A stretch of 64,000 nucleotides of DNA from Rotaria macrura (lineage: Eukaryota; Rotifera; Eurotatoria; Philodinida; Philodinidae), in contig OENT01000499.1 in the NCBI GenBank assembly GCA_900239685.1, positions 4,293-68,292 on the forward strand, in the 5' to 3' direction. Below are positions 50,801-63,500 of this stretch, piece after piece (positions within the stretch are counted from its first letter, which is position 1; every line of letters starts with the position of its first letter). The notes beneath the pieces are model-generated. The model was not told where the DNA came from. It made no database searches and saw only the letters and a program-made list of their open reading frames with translations. The position numbers were made by a program, and so were the translations under genes.

Positions 50801-50858
50801 TTAATGATAAACATTCAATAATCAATATGATGATAAAACGCGTCATGCAAATATTCAT
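38862..50858 (-). CDS. Unrecognised type I membrane protein with long disordered tail
   Basis: Eight minus-strand exons: 50858-50567, 50487-50400, 47351-47249, 44540-44483, 42245-41572, 41426-40578, 40280-39554, 39493-38862. All phases join; 3423 nt, 1140 residues. Residues 1-25 look like a signal peptide (MNICMTRFIIILIIECLSL), then a short ectodomain of about 80 residues with one NxT site. One hydrophobic helix spans about 106-124 (VILTVVIIISFIMFIMAIF) and is followed by Arg/Lys. The cytoplasmic region of about 1000 residues is Ser/Thr/Asn-rich with His, Gln and acidic runs. It ends in a non-repetitive block, KPKVRFNLDPQYERE then NKLLGNSVEWTDEFEV, that looks like a conserved motif; KVRF resembles a PP1-docking RVxF site. 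A second arginine-rich segment with hydrophobic start follows exon 4. Introns reach 3 kb, unusual here. No family recognised; a signalling or scaffold receptor is only a guess. Confidence 0.65.
42558..42614. repeat. TCT/TCC microsatellite in intron
   Basis: Pyrimidine triplet repeat (TTC/TCA/TCG variants) in the intron between exons 44483 and 42245 of the membrane-protein gene. The + strand frame through it gives poly-Ser, but it is antisense to the gene and has no supporting exon structure. Confidence 0.8.
42665..42690. repeat. (CAT)n microsatellite
   Basis: Eight to nine uninterrupted CAT triplets in the same intron as the TCT repeat. Confidence 0.9.
44094..44390 (-). CDS. Candidate alternative exon of the membrane-protein gene
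   Basis: A 297-nt open segment on the minus strand between TTTTAG|TATTATAC and CGG|GTAGGT, phase 0 at both ends. It encodes 99 Ser/Thr-rich residues starting YYTRKYSLTPVNR. Its phases fit exon 3 (47351-47249) upstream and exon 41426-40578 downstream, giving a 995-residue isoform. They do not fit exon 44540-44483 or exon 42245-41572, since either would shift the frame. It therefore behaves as an alternative to that exon pair. TRKYSL recurs in exon 41426-40578 (STRKYSL), supporting that this is real coding sequence of the same protein. Confidence 0.5.
44568..44592 (-). promoter_or_regulatory. Four-run G tract (possible G-quadruplex) beside an alternative exon
   Basis: On the transcribed-sense (minus) strand this reads as four G runs of 4, 6, 5 and 3 separated by 1-5 nt, followed upstream by another G5 and a GA repeat (to 44621). 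It starts 28 nt upstream of exon 44540-44483. The spacing of runs meets the usual G-quadruplex pattern. G runs near exons often act in splice choice; that role here is inference. Confidence 0.5.
46431..46481. repeat. GAT/AAT triplet microsatellite in intron
   Basis: GATGAT then AATAATAAT triplet runs, interrupted by GAA, in the large intron between exons 47249 and 44540. Confidence 0.85.
47352..50399. other. 3-kb intron of the membrane-protein gene
   Basis: Bounded by GTAAGT donor and TTCTAG acceptor on the minus strand. It contains (TA)n at about 47812-47834, (TAG)n at 49039-49058 and (GA)n near 49480. No exon-like segment with matching phase and good sites was found, though I could have missed very short ones. 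Confidence 0.5.
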
Positions 50859-53258
50859 TATTTTTGCACCATACACTCATTTTGATTAAGACGATTTTCG
50901 TGATGTCTACAATCAACAAGGAAGATGACTTATTTAAAAGCATGGTAAAGACATCTATGTGTTTCTCTACGTACACAGAGTCAATAGAAAAATGATGTAG
51001 ATTATGTTAACCTTTATAGATTATCGTGTGACAAAAGAAAAATGCAAGCATTTGATTAATTCAATCAATTCATTCAAGAAAGCAAGTACTGTTAGGACAT
51101 AGTGCATGTAACACTATGAAATTCAATATCAGCTTTAGGACGCGATGAGATAGAAAAAAAAAAGAAATGACACTATCACTCTTCTTAAGAAGTGTGTGTG
51201 TGTGTATGCGTGCACATTTACTCGCTTTCTCTTTTTTCCTTATAAAAACGATCATCTTGTCGCAAAACTTCTCCAAGCAATACTCAACAACGTCATTGCA
51301 CATGATGCAACACATCACACCATACATAGAATCACTATTTGAACCATTAAATTCAATTAGTTTTGTATCTCATAGTCTATTCTCAAATCAGAGATTGTTT
51401 AAATAAACGTAAATCCCTCTCATACACTGTTTCCTACTTCATATGGCTGTTGTTTGTCTACTTTCTTGTTCTAGATTGACAACACCGATAAGAAGACAAC
51501 TTATGACATTGATCAATATATATATACATATATATATATAACACATGATGATATCATTCTTTCCTTTTCTGTTATTATATCCATGTGTAGATATTTTCTA
51601 ACTATGCCTGCTTGATGTTCAAAGTTCGATACATCCACTTATACAATAATAGACGACAACCATCATTCTTATTTCATACAGTTATTTTCAAGTAATTGTG
51701 AAGAAACATTGTTATGTACTTACTCCAGCTGAGCTATTGTCTTGCATTCATATGATGTGAAGGCATAGATGAAACGAAGAAGCAAACAAACCACAATCAT
51801 CTTGGTATGAACGATAGACTCCTCTTTTCTTCTTTCTTTCTTTTTTCCCCTCTATTCTCAGCAATGATTTTAGATATTCTATTAAAGAATGTTGAGGCAA
51901 ATATCAGCCAGAATTAAGTTTCTTTATTGTCAAAGGAAAAGGTGCGCATATATATATATTCTGTTGATATACAGTAAGATTCTGCTGTGCGCTGATTGTA
52001 TCAATATATGTATGCTCAATTCCTTGATTATGTACTGACGACATCCTGTAAAGGAAATGGAAAAGCAAAGTATTCCTTTTTAACGATTGATCTCAAAAGA
52101 AAAGAATATTCATGAAATAATTGTTTTATTAGTTTTTTGCCTCGTAAGCTTAAGTAGCAGCATAGATTACGTTGAATAATGTGAACTGTTGAATAAGAAG
52201 CATCATCAACAACGAACCATTAAGAGTTTTCTTCTCGTTTTTTTCTATTTCGACTTTTATTTGCTTTTCTATCTATATATAATACAGATAATTAAACTCA
52301 ATTTACTATTGAATACAATAATCAAGTAAAAAAAAGATACAAATATATAATTTATTTCTCTCCAAGTCTGGATACCTTCAATGGATGAAAACAATTCAGC
52401 CGCTTTTGATGATTAATAGATGGTCGCAAGGTTTTCTTTCATCAAAGAAAAAAACAAACTTGCGTTATATATTAGTTTCAACGATTATTTTACGACCACT
52501 TACACAAAACAAACAAAACAAAAATTACAAGAAAAGAATACATTTTTTATAGAATTATTTCAACAGCGCATGCTTGCTCTCTTTTTTTTCTTCTTGCCTA
52601 GATAGAAGGCGTCGACTCATCAAAGAGAATAGGCGAAGAGCATATATATATATATGGTAAATGGAACTGAAAAATAGAGGCTAATATGCATCCTAGTAAA
52701 GCAATATTCTCTTTTCAATATGGCATAGGACATACAGCAAAAAGTTTTTTAATGAACTCCATTGTGAATCCCACGATACAGAAAACTAATATTTATTTTT
52801 CCTTGAAAATTTTTACATAAAACTAAATAGAATGAATAAATCATTCGAGTTAATTATTCTAACGAAGTATTGATTATGTACGTATATCATAGTTTTGCTT
52901 AACATCAATCTTATTTTATGATAGATGAACTGATGATAATCTTAGGATAGGACGTGCAAAGAAAATAAAAAACAAATCTTAAGCTAAGCTAAAGAAATGA
53001 CTAAATTTCATATAAAAATTGTCATGCTTTAAAATGATGCATGACTCTTATTAAATTTGACCGCATATTCAAACTCGTGAAACTTGTTCAAAAAGCATAT
53101 TCTAACAAACTAAGCAAATATTTCAATAAAATAAATTGCAATGAAAAACTTTTATATATATTATCGTAACATACTGTTTTTTAACATTCATAGAATCGAA
53201 CTCTTTTTCTCTTTCTATATATGTATTTATTAAATAGAGAAATATAAATACTACACAT
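50859..53258. other. Gene-free intergenic DNA
   Basis: Upstream region of the membrane-protein gene and downstream region of the DUF202 gene. It holds a (GT)n tract at 51190-51206 and a (TA)n tract at about 51518-51541. Frames at 51.1-51.4 kb on both strands are low-complexity. An AATAAA on the minus strand near 53230 probably serves the DUF202 gene. Confidence 0.5.
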
Positions 53259-53684
53259 TTATAAAATAGCAAAAATAATCAGAATAGCAACCATGCATAG
53301 AACTAAAACTAATGTAGCAATGATTGGTTCACGTATTTGTGAAACTTCGCTTAGATCTCTTTTTATTATTTGACGATTTATTCGATAAAATCGATAAATA
53401 CTATAGAACAGCACTAATATGCCAGCGCCAGCTAAAAGTAAACCAGATAGAATTGGTTTCATTTCATGAAATGAATCTTTGAATGTTTTTTGAATATTAT
53501 TCGATCCACCAAATCTTGCTATAGCACAACCAAACGCAAATATGCCGAGACCAGTACGTATCCATGCCAAGAATGTGCGTTCATTAGCTAAGTGATCTGT
53601 AAAAGAGCCTACAGACTTCTTGGGTATAATTTCGGATGAAGTTTTTACAGCTGTTGGGTCAACCAAAGGTGATGATTCTACCAT
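53259..53684 (-). CDS. DUF202 (YidH-like) membrane protein
   Basis: Single open frame of 141 residues, no intron. After a polar N-terminus of about 28 residues comes the DUF202 signature DHLANERTFLAWIRTGL (30-46), followed by GIFAFGCAIARF. Three hydrophobic helices are visible at about 44-58, 76-97 and 119-140. DUF202 proteins are small membrane proteins common in bacteria, archaea and fungi; the same fold forms the Vtc1-like part of the fungal VTC polyphosphate polymerase. The function of stand-alone members is not established. A TTATTTAG acceptor lies 7 nt before the ATG, so the transcript probably has a spliced leader or a 5'-UTR intron. The absence of introns in this intron-rich region and the family distribution make horizontal acquisition possible. 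Confidence 0.85.
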   Translation of the reverse strand: MVESSPLVDPTAVKTSSEIIPKKSVGSFTDHLANERTFLAWIRTGLGIFAFGCAIARFGGSNNIQKTFKDSFHEMKPILSGLLLAGAGILVLFYSIYRFYRINRQIIKRDLSEVSQIREPIIATLVLVLCMVAILIIFAIL

Positions 53685-55217
53685 TGTAATCTAAATAAGA
53701 TTTCATATTTATAAGAACAAACAAATTTAAGATTAAATAACTTGAAGATAGTTTTCAAAAAAAACAAACAAACAAAGTTCTCAATCGAATTCAATCATCG
53801 AATCATAATACAAAATCATATTAAAATAAAAAAATCTCAATGCTCAATCATAAACTCAAAGTTGCAGTAATGTACTTCTCTTGCAAAATCTCTTTGTATT
53901 GTTTTTTTCGTGGTGACGGTGTAAACTTCTATCAAGTTCTTATGTTAAATGTTGATTAGAAATGCCTGCAGATTTCTTTCTCTCATATTTTTATTCAAAG
54001 AAAAAAAACACACAGTTGACTATAATATTATCAATTTTTTACCGAGGCTAAACCTTTACAAAAATAATCACGTGTACGAAGAAAGAAGAATAAAAAAAGA
54101 AAGAGCACGATCATTAGCATGCACCAAAAATGTACCCATGCAATAATTCCCAGTTATAAAACGACGAAAAGCAAAGAAAAAGATCATTGACAGTCGTTGA
54201 GACAACGGATCATACTTCAAAAGTACATTTCAATTTTTTGTTCTTCTGTCAGATGTTGTGTAGTTCTGATATATCTTATAGACAAAGTTCTTATTATTGA
54301 TGTCATAGAGATGTAATAAATATTCAGCGCAAAATCTTGATATCTTGTATTCTATTGACAAATCTATTTCTAATCAATTAATTCTATTGAACATAATTAA
54401 CAATAGAGTTCCTCGAACTTCTTTCAGTTATTTGAAAAACATTTCTTTGTCCTTAAAGCCAAGACATAAATACATCCATTTGCTATTTGTAACTCAATTT
54501 AAAAAGATTCCTACAGATAGATTGTCTTCAAAATAAACACAATGTGCACTAAGAGTGGGATGTCATTAATGAGTTGCACTATGCATCTGTTATTATTCAT
54601 CCGCATAAGTTCACTTAATTTTCTCATTTGTCTTATAATTATCCGAAGACACAGTGTCCTCCTCATGGCTACATCGAGAGTAGGCAATCAAAAAAAAACG
54701 CGTGAAAATTCAAGTATTTTCTACAATGCTATTGCATATCCTTGTTTGAAGGATTGACACAAAAAATAAATATAATAAGGGTACGGATATTCATCTGATA
54801 CTTATCAACATAATCTTGCTTAGAAGGTCAATTCTAACAAAGTAATTGTACCTTAATAGTAAAAATTAAGTCTATATATCAATTATTCAGATACTGGAAA
54901 ATAAAAGTGTCTCATATGGTAACAATATATTTTTCATTTCCAAAAACTTTCGCTATAATTAGGATGATGAATCGATATTTCGAACATTATAAAGTTAATA
55001 CTTTAAATAAGTATTCATTATAGCCAGCATATACAGCGCCTTGTAAAATGAATGGTTAAATTTGATAACATCGATGAGTCATCGTTTCTCTGTTATATGC
55101 ACCACACCACCAACACACACACATACACATTCATTCATGGACAAATTTTTATAATCGTTCATGCGTAGACATCAAATATATTGTATTGCTTAGGACAATT
55201 TTTTTTTCAATCTAAAA
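53685..55217. other. Divergent intergenic region, DUF202 gene / PGAP1
   Basis: About 1.5 kb between the starts of two divergently transcribed genes, so it should contain both promoters. AT-rich, with only short frames; no specific elements identified. A ttgcttag acceptor-like site lies about 25 nt before the PGAP1 ATG. Confidence 0.45.
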
Positions 55218-58200
55218 ATGTCTTTTCGTATGATAATACAAGTTTTTCAAAATCTTATTTTCTTCATCACAATTCTTTTATTTACTTTGGGTCTTTACGG
55301 TTATTTGTTTCGACATGAATCAAATTATTGTGGTAAATAAATTTTGAATTGATATTAAACGAAAAGAATACAATGTTCGTGTATCGTTCGTTTAGAAATG
55401 ACATATATGTTTGAAAATCCAACTTATCCTCAAATAGCATTACCGATAGATGTTGAAACACGTTATCCACGCTATTCATTGTACTCCTATTGTGAAGGTG
55501 TTCTATGCGAACCTCATCGAAGAAATCAATTCAATGGTATAGAACAATTGTTCTTTTCTTTTTATTCGTTTATTTTTAAACATATTCTCGTTTTGAATTG
55601 TCAAAGGTTTTCCTGTGTTATTTATTGTTGGCAATGCCGATAGTTACCGTCAAGTTCGTTCACTCGGCTCTGTTGCTTATCGAATGGGTGATAACCGAAA
55701 ACAATTAGATTTTTTTTCAATTGATTTCAATGAAGAACTTTCAGCTCTATTTGGTGGTGTTCTAGAGCAACAAACTGAATTTGTTGCTTATGCTATTCAA
55801 AAGATTCTATCGTTATATAAAAAAAGTAAAACGATTATTCTAGTAGGCAATTCTATTGGCGGTCTTCTATGTCGTAAGATTTAAAAAGAAAAACTATTTA
55901 ATTTATTCATGATATTAATATAGGTGCTGTTTTCTTGCAACCATCAACTAGATTTAATCCAAATACAGTCCATCTTATTATAACACAAGCGACGCCTCAT
56001 CAAGCACCTGTTATTCATTCTGATAGTTTTATCGTTGATTTCTATTCCCGTATAAACAAATATTGGAAGAATGAATGGAATAATTCGTTGAAACATGTTG
56101 TTCTCTTATCGTTAGCCGGCGGTGACAGGTAAATTCTTGAAAGTTTTATGTCTTCTATAATTAGTTCTCGTTGAACGACACATTTAAATTGATTGCTTAA
56201 GAGTTCAAAAGAGACAATTAACAGTTTCCTTTTTTTTTTCGTTGAACAAATGACTATTCGTCACATAATTTGTATTTACTTACACTTGAGAAGAGAAGTG
56301 CCGAACATAGTCTATTCTTCACAAAGAAAAAGTGATAAAAACACGTTTCGGCAAAAATTCGATGACTATCATACTACGTCGTTTTTGTTGATTTTCCGAG
56401 GTTTTTCAAATTAATTATTTTAATGAGTGAGTACAGTCGTTCTTTAGACTATAAACAATCGTAGAGATTCTCTAATCAATAAGTATATTTACGTCTCGAC
56501 AATGAAGTATCCAAGGAATTCGAATCATTTATAATTATAACTATCAAAGTTAATATATGCATGCACGATGGCAAGAACTGCCAGTGTCATTCATTCGATA
56601 TTAATATGGAGCTACTACTGCTACTCACAAGAATATTGTTTTTGTGTATTCATTTTGAGACACATGTCGAACTCATCTTTTTTACTTACTCCTACAGCAA
56701 TGCATGGCACAAGTTCTTTATTGTATTGTTAACATGATGTTATTGATGTGTCATATTGAATGGATGACAACGACAGACGACAAAATACGATCCTGAGTAG
56801 CATATCATGAATTGATTTGAAGATGAATGGAGATTCACAACGAGAAAATAGATGAAGAGATTGTGATAGTCGACAGGAGAAGACAATAATAATATGAATT
56901 GATAGAGGGAAGTGTGATTGAACGGAATACTCGAGTAAAAAATGTACGCAAAGAAGAAAATGTTAAATGAAAATGAATACCAATGAAGAAACAAATTGAA
57001 AAATGAAAAATTTAATAGAATGATGCAAGTAAATGTGAAACAAGTGTGAATGTTAATCGTAATGAGTATAATATGAACAACGAAATAATCGTACATGAAT
57101 GAATGTGTTTAATTCAAGACATGTTTCTAATCATTGAAATGCATGTTTATTCGATAGCATCTCGATCTGAATGAGCGATAATTTCAATTGGTAAAGAAAA
57201 TCATTGTCTGCGTTTCTCTGTCATAGCTGTAACACTTTCATAGTCATATTTATGACGATCTATACGAGACGATTTTAAACTATTTCCCTTCATACTTCAA
57301 TCTACTAATTTTAATTTATGTTTCCTAAGAAATTTATTCACATAGTCAGAAAAAATAAACAATGAATTTTTATAGAGATCATCTTGTACGAAGTGATTTA
57401 TGTTCATTGAATGGTCTGACCGATAAAAGTCGATCGATTGATGTATTAACAAGTGCTGTGCCACATGTATGGGCATCTGCCGATCATCGTTGTATTGTCT
57501 GGTGTCGACAACTAGTATTAGCAACAACACGTGCATTATTTGAAATCATTGAAGACAAACAACAAAGTCCTCAAGGAACTATGCAGGTTGTTTCGATCAA
57601 AAAACTTTCTAGGTTGACTGATGATTGTTTTTAATTCATTTTTTTCTTTCAGATTCTCAAAAAATATTTTTCTCCATCTACTGATTTTCATCTTGAATTC
57701 AATACAACATTAAATTTAAAAGAAATACCGACGATTATTACAGAATCAAGTGTCTCGATTCATGGAAAAAAACAAAACTATTATTTAATTCCATTGAAAG
57801 ATTCAAAATTTCATCGCATTATTATTCATTTAGAATTTAGTCAGATTTATTTAAAAAACAATGATCTTATGACAGATATCACCAATAGTCTTTTACCAAT
57901 TCCACCAACTTACAGTCATCGTAAAATGATACGATTTGACATGGAAAAATTAGATGATCATCTCAAACAATACGATTCGATACTAATTCGACTTGACAAT
58001 CAGAAATCTCACGTTGATGTATATCAAATCGATCATGATGAACAAATAGTTGAACTTTCGACGTAAGTCAGATGACTTGAAATTATCATTTATTTTTAAG
58101 AACGCATTTCAGTCGAGCACATCTCAATGTAGTTTCAGTGAAAACTGAATCGTCACCATGTCTATAAACATGATATCACTAAGATTGTACATCAATAAGT

Positions 58201-60183
58201 TCTATGTGTTCTTTCGTGTAATAATAGTCTGTTGATTTCACAGTGGAATACCGAATGTTTAGTACTTTTAGAATGTATGTGTCGACATGTATGACAATCT
58301 ATACTATGTGCCGATTGAGCATTCTGTGATATTAGGGCTAACATCGATGAATTATTTTGTCATACTTCGGACACATTTCTTTGATCTGTTATTCTCTATA
58401 TACCGACATGAAGATTATGTTCATGAACAATGTAACGATGATACTATCATGAGAATCGGATAGAATTGTTTCAGAAAATTTATTTCTATTTAAAAATTTT
58501 ACTACTCGTAACATAGCAAACAATTTTTTTCTGTTAGAAAATAAAACAAAAAAATTTTGCGTATAAAATAAATGGATGTTTTACGGTGACATAAAAAAGA
58601 AAGTAACTTTTATTTTATCGACCGAGAAATCAATGAACATTAAAGTTCGATTTGAAAGTGATATTGGGCATCGAAAGGATATTATATCTTTTTAAGCTTC
58701 CTAAAAAGCAGAGAAGTATACTCTCGTTGTCTACAACAATCATGGAGTTCATATTTTTTGTGATAACAAGAATCCGCAGTAGTTGTTTATATTTAAAACT
58801 AAAGATTGTCATTAGTACTATTGATAAAATTTTGGATTTACTAATCAAACATCGAACCAAGAAGTTTTGCATACTCTTTCACGAATAATTTCTAATTAAA
58901 TTTTCCGTTGCTGCTTTATTTTCTAAAGATTTGGTTCACAAACATTATCTTTCAATGGAACTGGTTATGTGAAATTGATCTTTCCTACTCTTATTCATCT
59001 TTGGCAAGTCTATAATATTCATTTATCATCAACCAGTGGACAAATACCATTGATTCATTTTCATGTTCCATGGTCAAATGAAGATTTGTATAATTTAGTA
59101 TCATTACGTAGTCCATCGGAATCATCATTGAATCTTCTAAAATCTCTTTATCGTCAAATGCGTTTAAAACTTCATCGATTACCACTATCAGCTGAATATG
59201 AGTATTCTTCGCTGGAACTTTTTCTTGATTCAAATTTTTCCTATAAACTTGAAATAACATATTCATTTCTTGATATATTAGCTCAATTAATACGTTACTA
59301 TATTTATTTATTACCCACATTTCTATTTACTGTTTTATGTGTATCATATTCACTTCAAGTTAATAATGTTGCACTTCGTACTTATCAAGCGATGCTTGCA
59401 TGGCAAATACATATTCCAATGGCCATTCTAATAACAATACTTTACAAAGTCGTCATTATTCTATTTCCATCATCGAATTTCGTTATTAATATTCATTCGA
59501 ATGGTTATTATTTCTTCTGTTTACCATTAATTAATTATTTTCTTGCATTAAGTCTATGGGCATTAGTTTCATTTATAATTGATTATTTGATATTTGACTT
59601 CATACGCTCTTTTTTACAACCGATATTTGTTTATGCAGATCATGAATTAAATACAGAGTTTAGAAGTGTTCGTTTCATGCAATGGATGTTATTATCAATA
59701 CCGCTCCTGTGTGCGCTAGCATTCAGCGGTTCAAATGGTCATATAGCATTATTTATTGTAGGAATAGCACATGTTATTTGGCGTGGAACGATCAATAGAC
59801 GTTTAAGAGAAATCTTAACAACATTAGTTTTATTTCATGGTCTTCTTGTTATTCTTAATTTAACAGGTTTTATCGTTCATATTAAAAGTGTACTCATACA
59901 AGGTCTATATCCATTATATATCATGATGCCGGATCCCTCATTATTATCATTTATATGTTGCTCTGCAGCATTTTATCTTCGATTTATATTTAATCGATCA
60001 CTTATTAAAAAATTTCAAAATATAAAAATGGTTTTTGTCAAGTATAATCAAGCTATCGTAATTTTATTAGGCATTATTAGTCAATTTCTGTGTTCGTATT
60101 CGATGTATTCTTTATGGATAATGATCTTCTGTATATTCATTCATGCGACTATCATATTCTTTGTTCCGACACATCGTGATTAA
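55218..60183 (+). CDS. PGAP1: GPI inositol-deacylase PGAP1
   Basis: ER enzyme that removes the acyl chain from the inositol of GPI anchors, needed for ER exit of GPI proteins. Seven exons: 55218-55332, 55396-55536, 55607-55873, 55924-56128, 57376-57586, 57653-58062, 58929-60183; 867 residues, near the family's usual 900. An N-terminal membrane anchor (residues 10-32) precedes CEMTYMFENP, then the lipase domain: PVLFIVGNADSYRQVRSLGS, VGNSIGG (165-171, nucleophile Ser168), ITQATPHQAP and SADHRCIVWC with the expected catalytic His280. The C-terminal third has about eight membrane helices, as in the family. Oddities: the usual GHSMGG elbow is GNSIGG, and PGNAGSY is VGNADSY. Introns 4 and 6 are 1.25 and 0.87 kb. 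Confidence 0.95.
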
Positions 60184-60540
60184 TATTTAGACTTGAATTT
60201 ATTTTAAAAGCAATTTTAAACAAACATCAAGTTTTATTTCAAAATAAAAATAAACAAAGATAGCGTCTGTTAAAATAAAACTCATCGTTATTTTCTTTCC
60301 GACACACAATGCGTACAACCTGATCAATAAAAAATACAAAAATAAAAGATAATTTTCTGTCAACTAAATTTTTCATACATTCACTATTAATTGATGTTTG
60401 TCTTGATTATTCATGAGATCCTTTTGCTTTAAAATATAAACGATAAGCATTATACAGAATGCATAGTTTTTTTTATCGAGTAAGGAAAAATCGAACAAGT
60501 CATACTTACATGAAAATAGGAAAGAATCAGAACACTGTGG
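60184..60540. other. Convergent 3' intergenic region
   Basis: 357 bp between the PGAP1 stop (+) and the stop of the minus-strand hypothetical gene. Several AATAAA/AAATAAA words near 60243-60250 and 60325 can serve as polyadenylation signals for PGAP1. Confidence 0.5.
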
Positions 60541-63500
60541 TTAAGAATTGTTTTGCCATCTTGAATTTCGATTATCTTCCGGTTGTCTTTTAAACTGTTC
60601 ACTTGGCTTTGGAGGCTGAGTATCTTAACCGTCGAAATAATGTGCTGTATTTTGCATTACTGTATAAAAAGGTTGTAGATCGTTTTACCTGGAAAATACT
60701 GAGCATTTTTCATAGTGTATGAGGTAGTGTTAGGAAAAACTCTTTCTCTTTGAGTAGCACTCCATCTGTCTGATGATCGCTCTTCTACTATACGTTGTCC
60801 AGGACCTAAATAAATAATTAGTATAATATGTGATGTCTTGTATCATAGAATAGCAGTCATATTTCTCGGAAATAAGAAAGTTTTGAATGAATGCTGAGTC
60901 AATTCATTTAATGTAGACACGATTATTACTCATTTGTTCTTTTGATCTACCTGTCGGTATATTTGATTGACGATCTACATGAAAAGAATAGTTTTTTTGT
61001 GTGTCATGATGAAATGAGGAACGTCTGAGTCACTTCACCTGAAAATCGTGAAGAGGTGTTAGAGAGCTGCTCTGTAGATCTAGCAGTAGTTAGCTGTCTT
61101 CGCCTTTCAGGAAAACGATCTTGATTGCTGCTTGAAGGATTGGGCTTTTCATGACGATTCGGATCATGGCGTTCGTCACCATAGAAGGGTGTATTCGATT
61201 GTGATGCATTCTAAAAGTATTTGTGCTGTTTAAAATTAAACAAAAATATGTTATGAGTCGTCAATCACATTGTTCCTTGATTTTTCTAACATCATATTTA
61301 GTTGTTGCTGTACTTCATCCGTTCCGAAACAGGTTTTAACAATACTGAGAAGATCTTCGGCTACGTCTGATTCATATTCTGTATTAAGAATAGCTATCAC
61401 TGTTTCATGAGCCGTCTCAAACGCATAATCTCGTAGACCGGGAGTAAAATGACGAACTTCACTGAGAAATAAACGATCGGCACGCTAGAAAAAAATTAGT
61501 CGACATTATTTGTTCAATCAATTAAAGGAAAAGAAACAAATGAAATTAGTATTATAAAAAATGCTTTCGTGTTCAATTTCGTTTTGAAAACAAAAACATA
61601 ATTGTGAAGGAAACTTACATGAGAATCACGATCTTTAATATTTCGAACAGCACGAAATATATTTCTTAATCGATTTTTTTCCAGATTTTTGCTAAGAGCT
61701 TTCAACGGTCCTACAATGTTGTCGATTGATGTAGTTTGAATAGTTTCTTTTGGAGTCATAGTTTTCATTTTTGCTTCTATAATAGGTTTTATTTCTTGTA
61801 GATTATCACCATATGCCATAGATACACGTAAAATATTATCGGGACAATTTTTAATATCACGCGGTAAGATTCGTTTCCATTCGGTGATATCATATCGATT
61901 AGGATTATGTGCATATTTTATCTTGAAAACTTCGAGTTCAAGATCATTTTTATTTAGTATGTGATCTTGGTTGATTTCTTGTCGAACAACATCCTAGATT
62001 GATCAATTTTGTTAGATCAACGAAATTAATGATTGTTTAAGTTGAACTTTACCTTAAGTTTTCGAACCATTTCAAGAGTCTTTGTATCCAAATCAGTGGA
62101 ACCGTAATCATCCTATGAAATATTTCTCGTTAGATACTATTTATTATAGGGAGAATTGTAACGAGAAATATATCCATCTATTTAGAGTGCTTTGAAAAAG
62201 TTTTCTCGATCGAATACAATTGTGTTAAAATAAATATTGATTTCTAATTAAAACCTATGCTTGTTTAAACGATATGTTTATTTGACAATTATTGCTAGAT
62301 ACTTTTGCTAATGATTTTTCGATGTGAATACTTTTGAATTTAACGTTTATGTATTCGACTTGTCAACAATGAATCTAATCTAGCAGAGACTTTCGGTATC
62401 AAGAGGTATTGTCGATGTCTATTAATTTACAACAGCATGAAATACAATAACAATATGAAGTGAACATTCATCAAAATACACTTTAGACTTTCTTATCGAT
62501 TCTTTTCGATATCATACTAATCCATCGTAAGAAAATGAATTTATTGTTCGTCTAAACCATTTTATCATACATTTAATGTCAATTTCAATTATATATGTCA
62601 TAGGATTTGTTGAAATATTCAAGCAAACAATGTAAATCTATGGTAAAAAAACAGAGAGTGTCAACAAACAATATACTATTCATCAATTTTTATTTTTCAC
62701 GAGAAACTATTCAGTTTATAAAACTACAGCAAAATATATATTCTCCAATGAAAATTTGTGTCTATCAATATGCGTTGGGAAAAGCAACGCTCATGAAAAT
62801 ATACAATTTCGTAAAATCTTTGATGAAATATCTACGAATTTCACAATATTCAACTAAACAGTAGTGTTTCATCGATAATTTTAAAAATCTCAATGATCGA
62901 TCATCACGAAATTCACAACTAAATAATATGTTACAAAATTAGTTAAATAGTAAGATAAATACAAAGAAGAATGTCACACTCTATCATTAGATTAAAACAT
63001 ATCCAAATTTATCATACAGTCAATAGGACACATTGAAAAAGATAGCTCGAATTTTCATACAATACATTTCAACACTGATTGGCAAGTATACTTTCTTAAA
63101 GCATTGCATAGTTGTTAGATCAGAGTAACTGTTAACAAAATGTAGAAATAGATACAAGTAATCAAAAACATAGGAAATGAACATTTGACGAAGTACTGAT
63201 ACCATTCTACGTGTAGAAAAGAAATTCTATGAGGTATAATTCAGATTTATATGTATTATATGCTGTCTTTTTCATCAGCGGTAACCCTAAGAAAGTGTGC
63301 ATTGAATTTTACTCTTATCTTCTACTTGCAGATCTAATGAATTTACGCATAGATACTTTTCTATTACAAATATTTTTAATACATCGAATTTTTGTCACTT
63401 AATGTATGTGTTTATGCATATACATTCACAAAATAATATTACATGGAGTGTAAGATCGTTGTACAATCGATTTCTTCTTGAAAATCTCATTCCATATTGT

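Noticed and set aside
51070-51406. Overlapping frames on both strands near 51.2 kb
   Set aside because: Low-complexity, overlapping the (GT)n tract, without supporting splice structure.
56740-57096. Minus-strand frame with hydrophobic runs inside PGAP1 intron 4
   Set aside because: Low-complexity Phe/Ile/Leu/Tyr composition expected from AT-rich DNA; no domain or exon borders.
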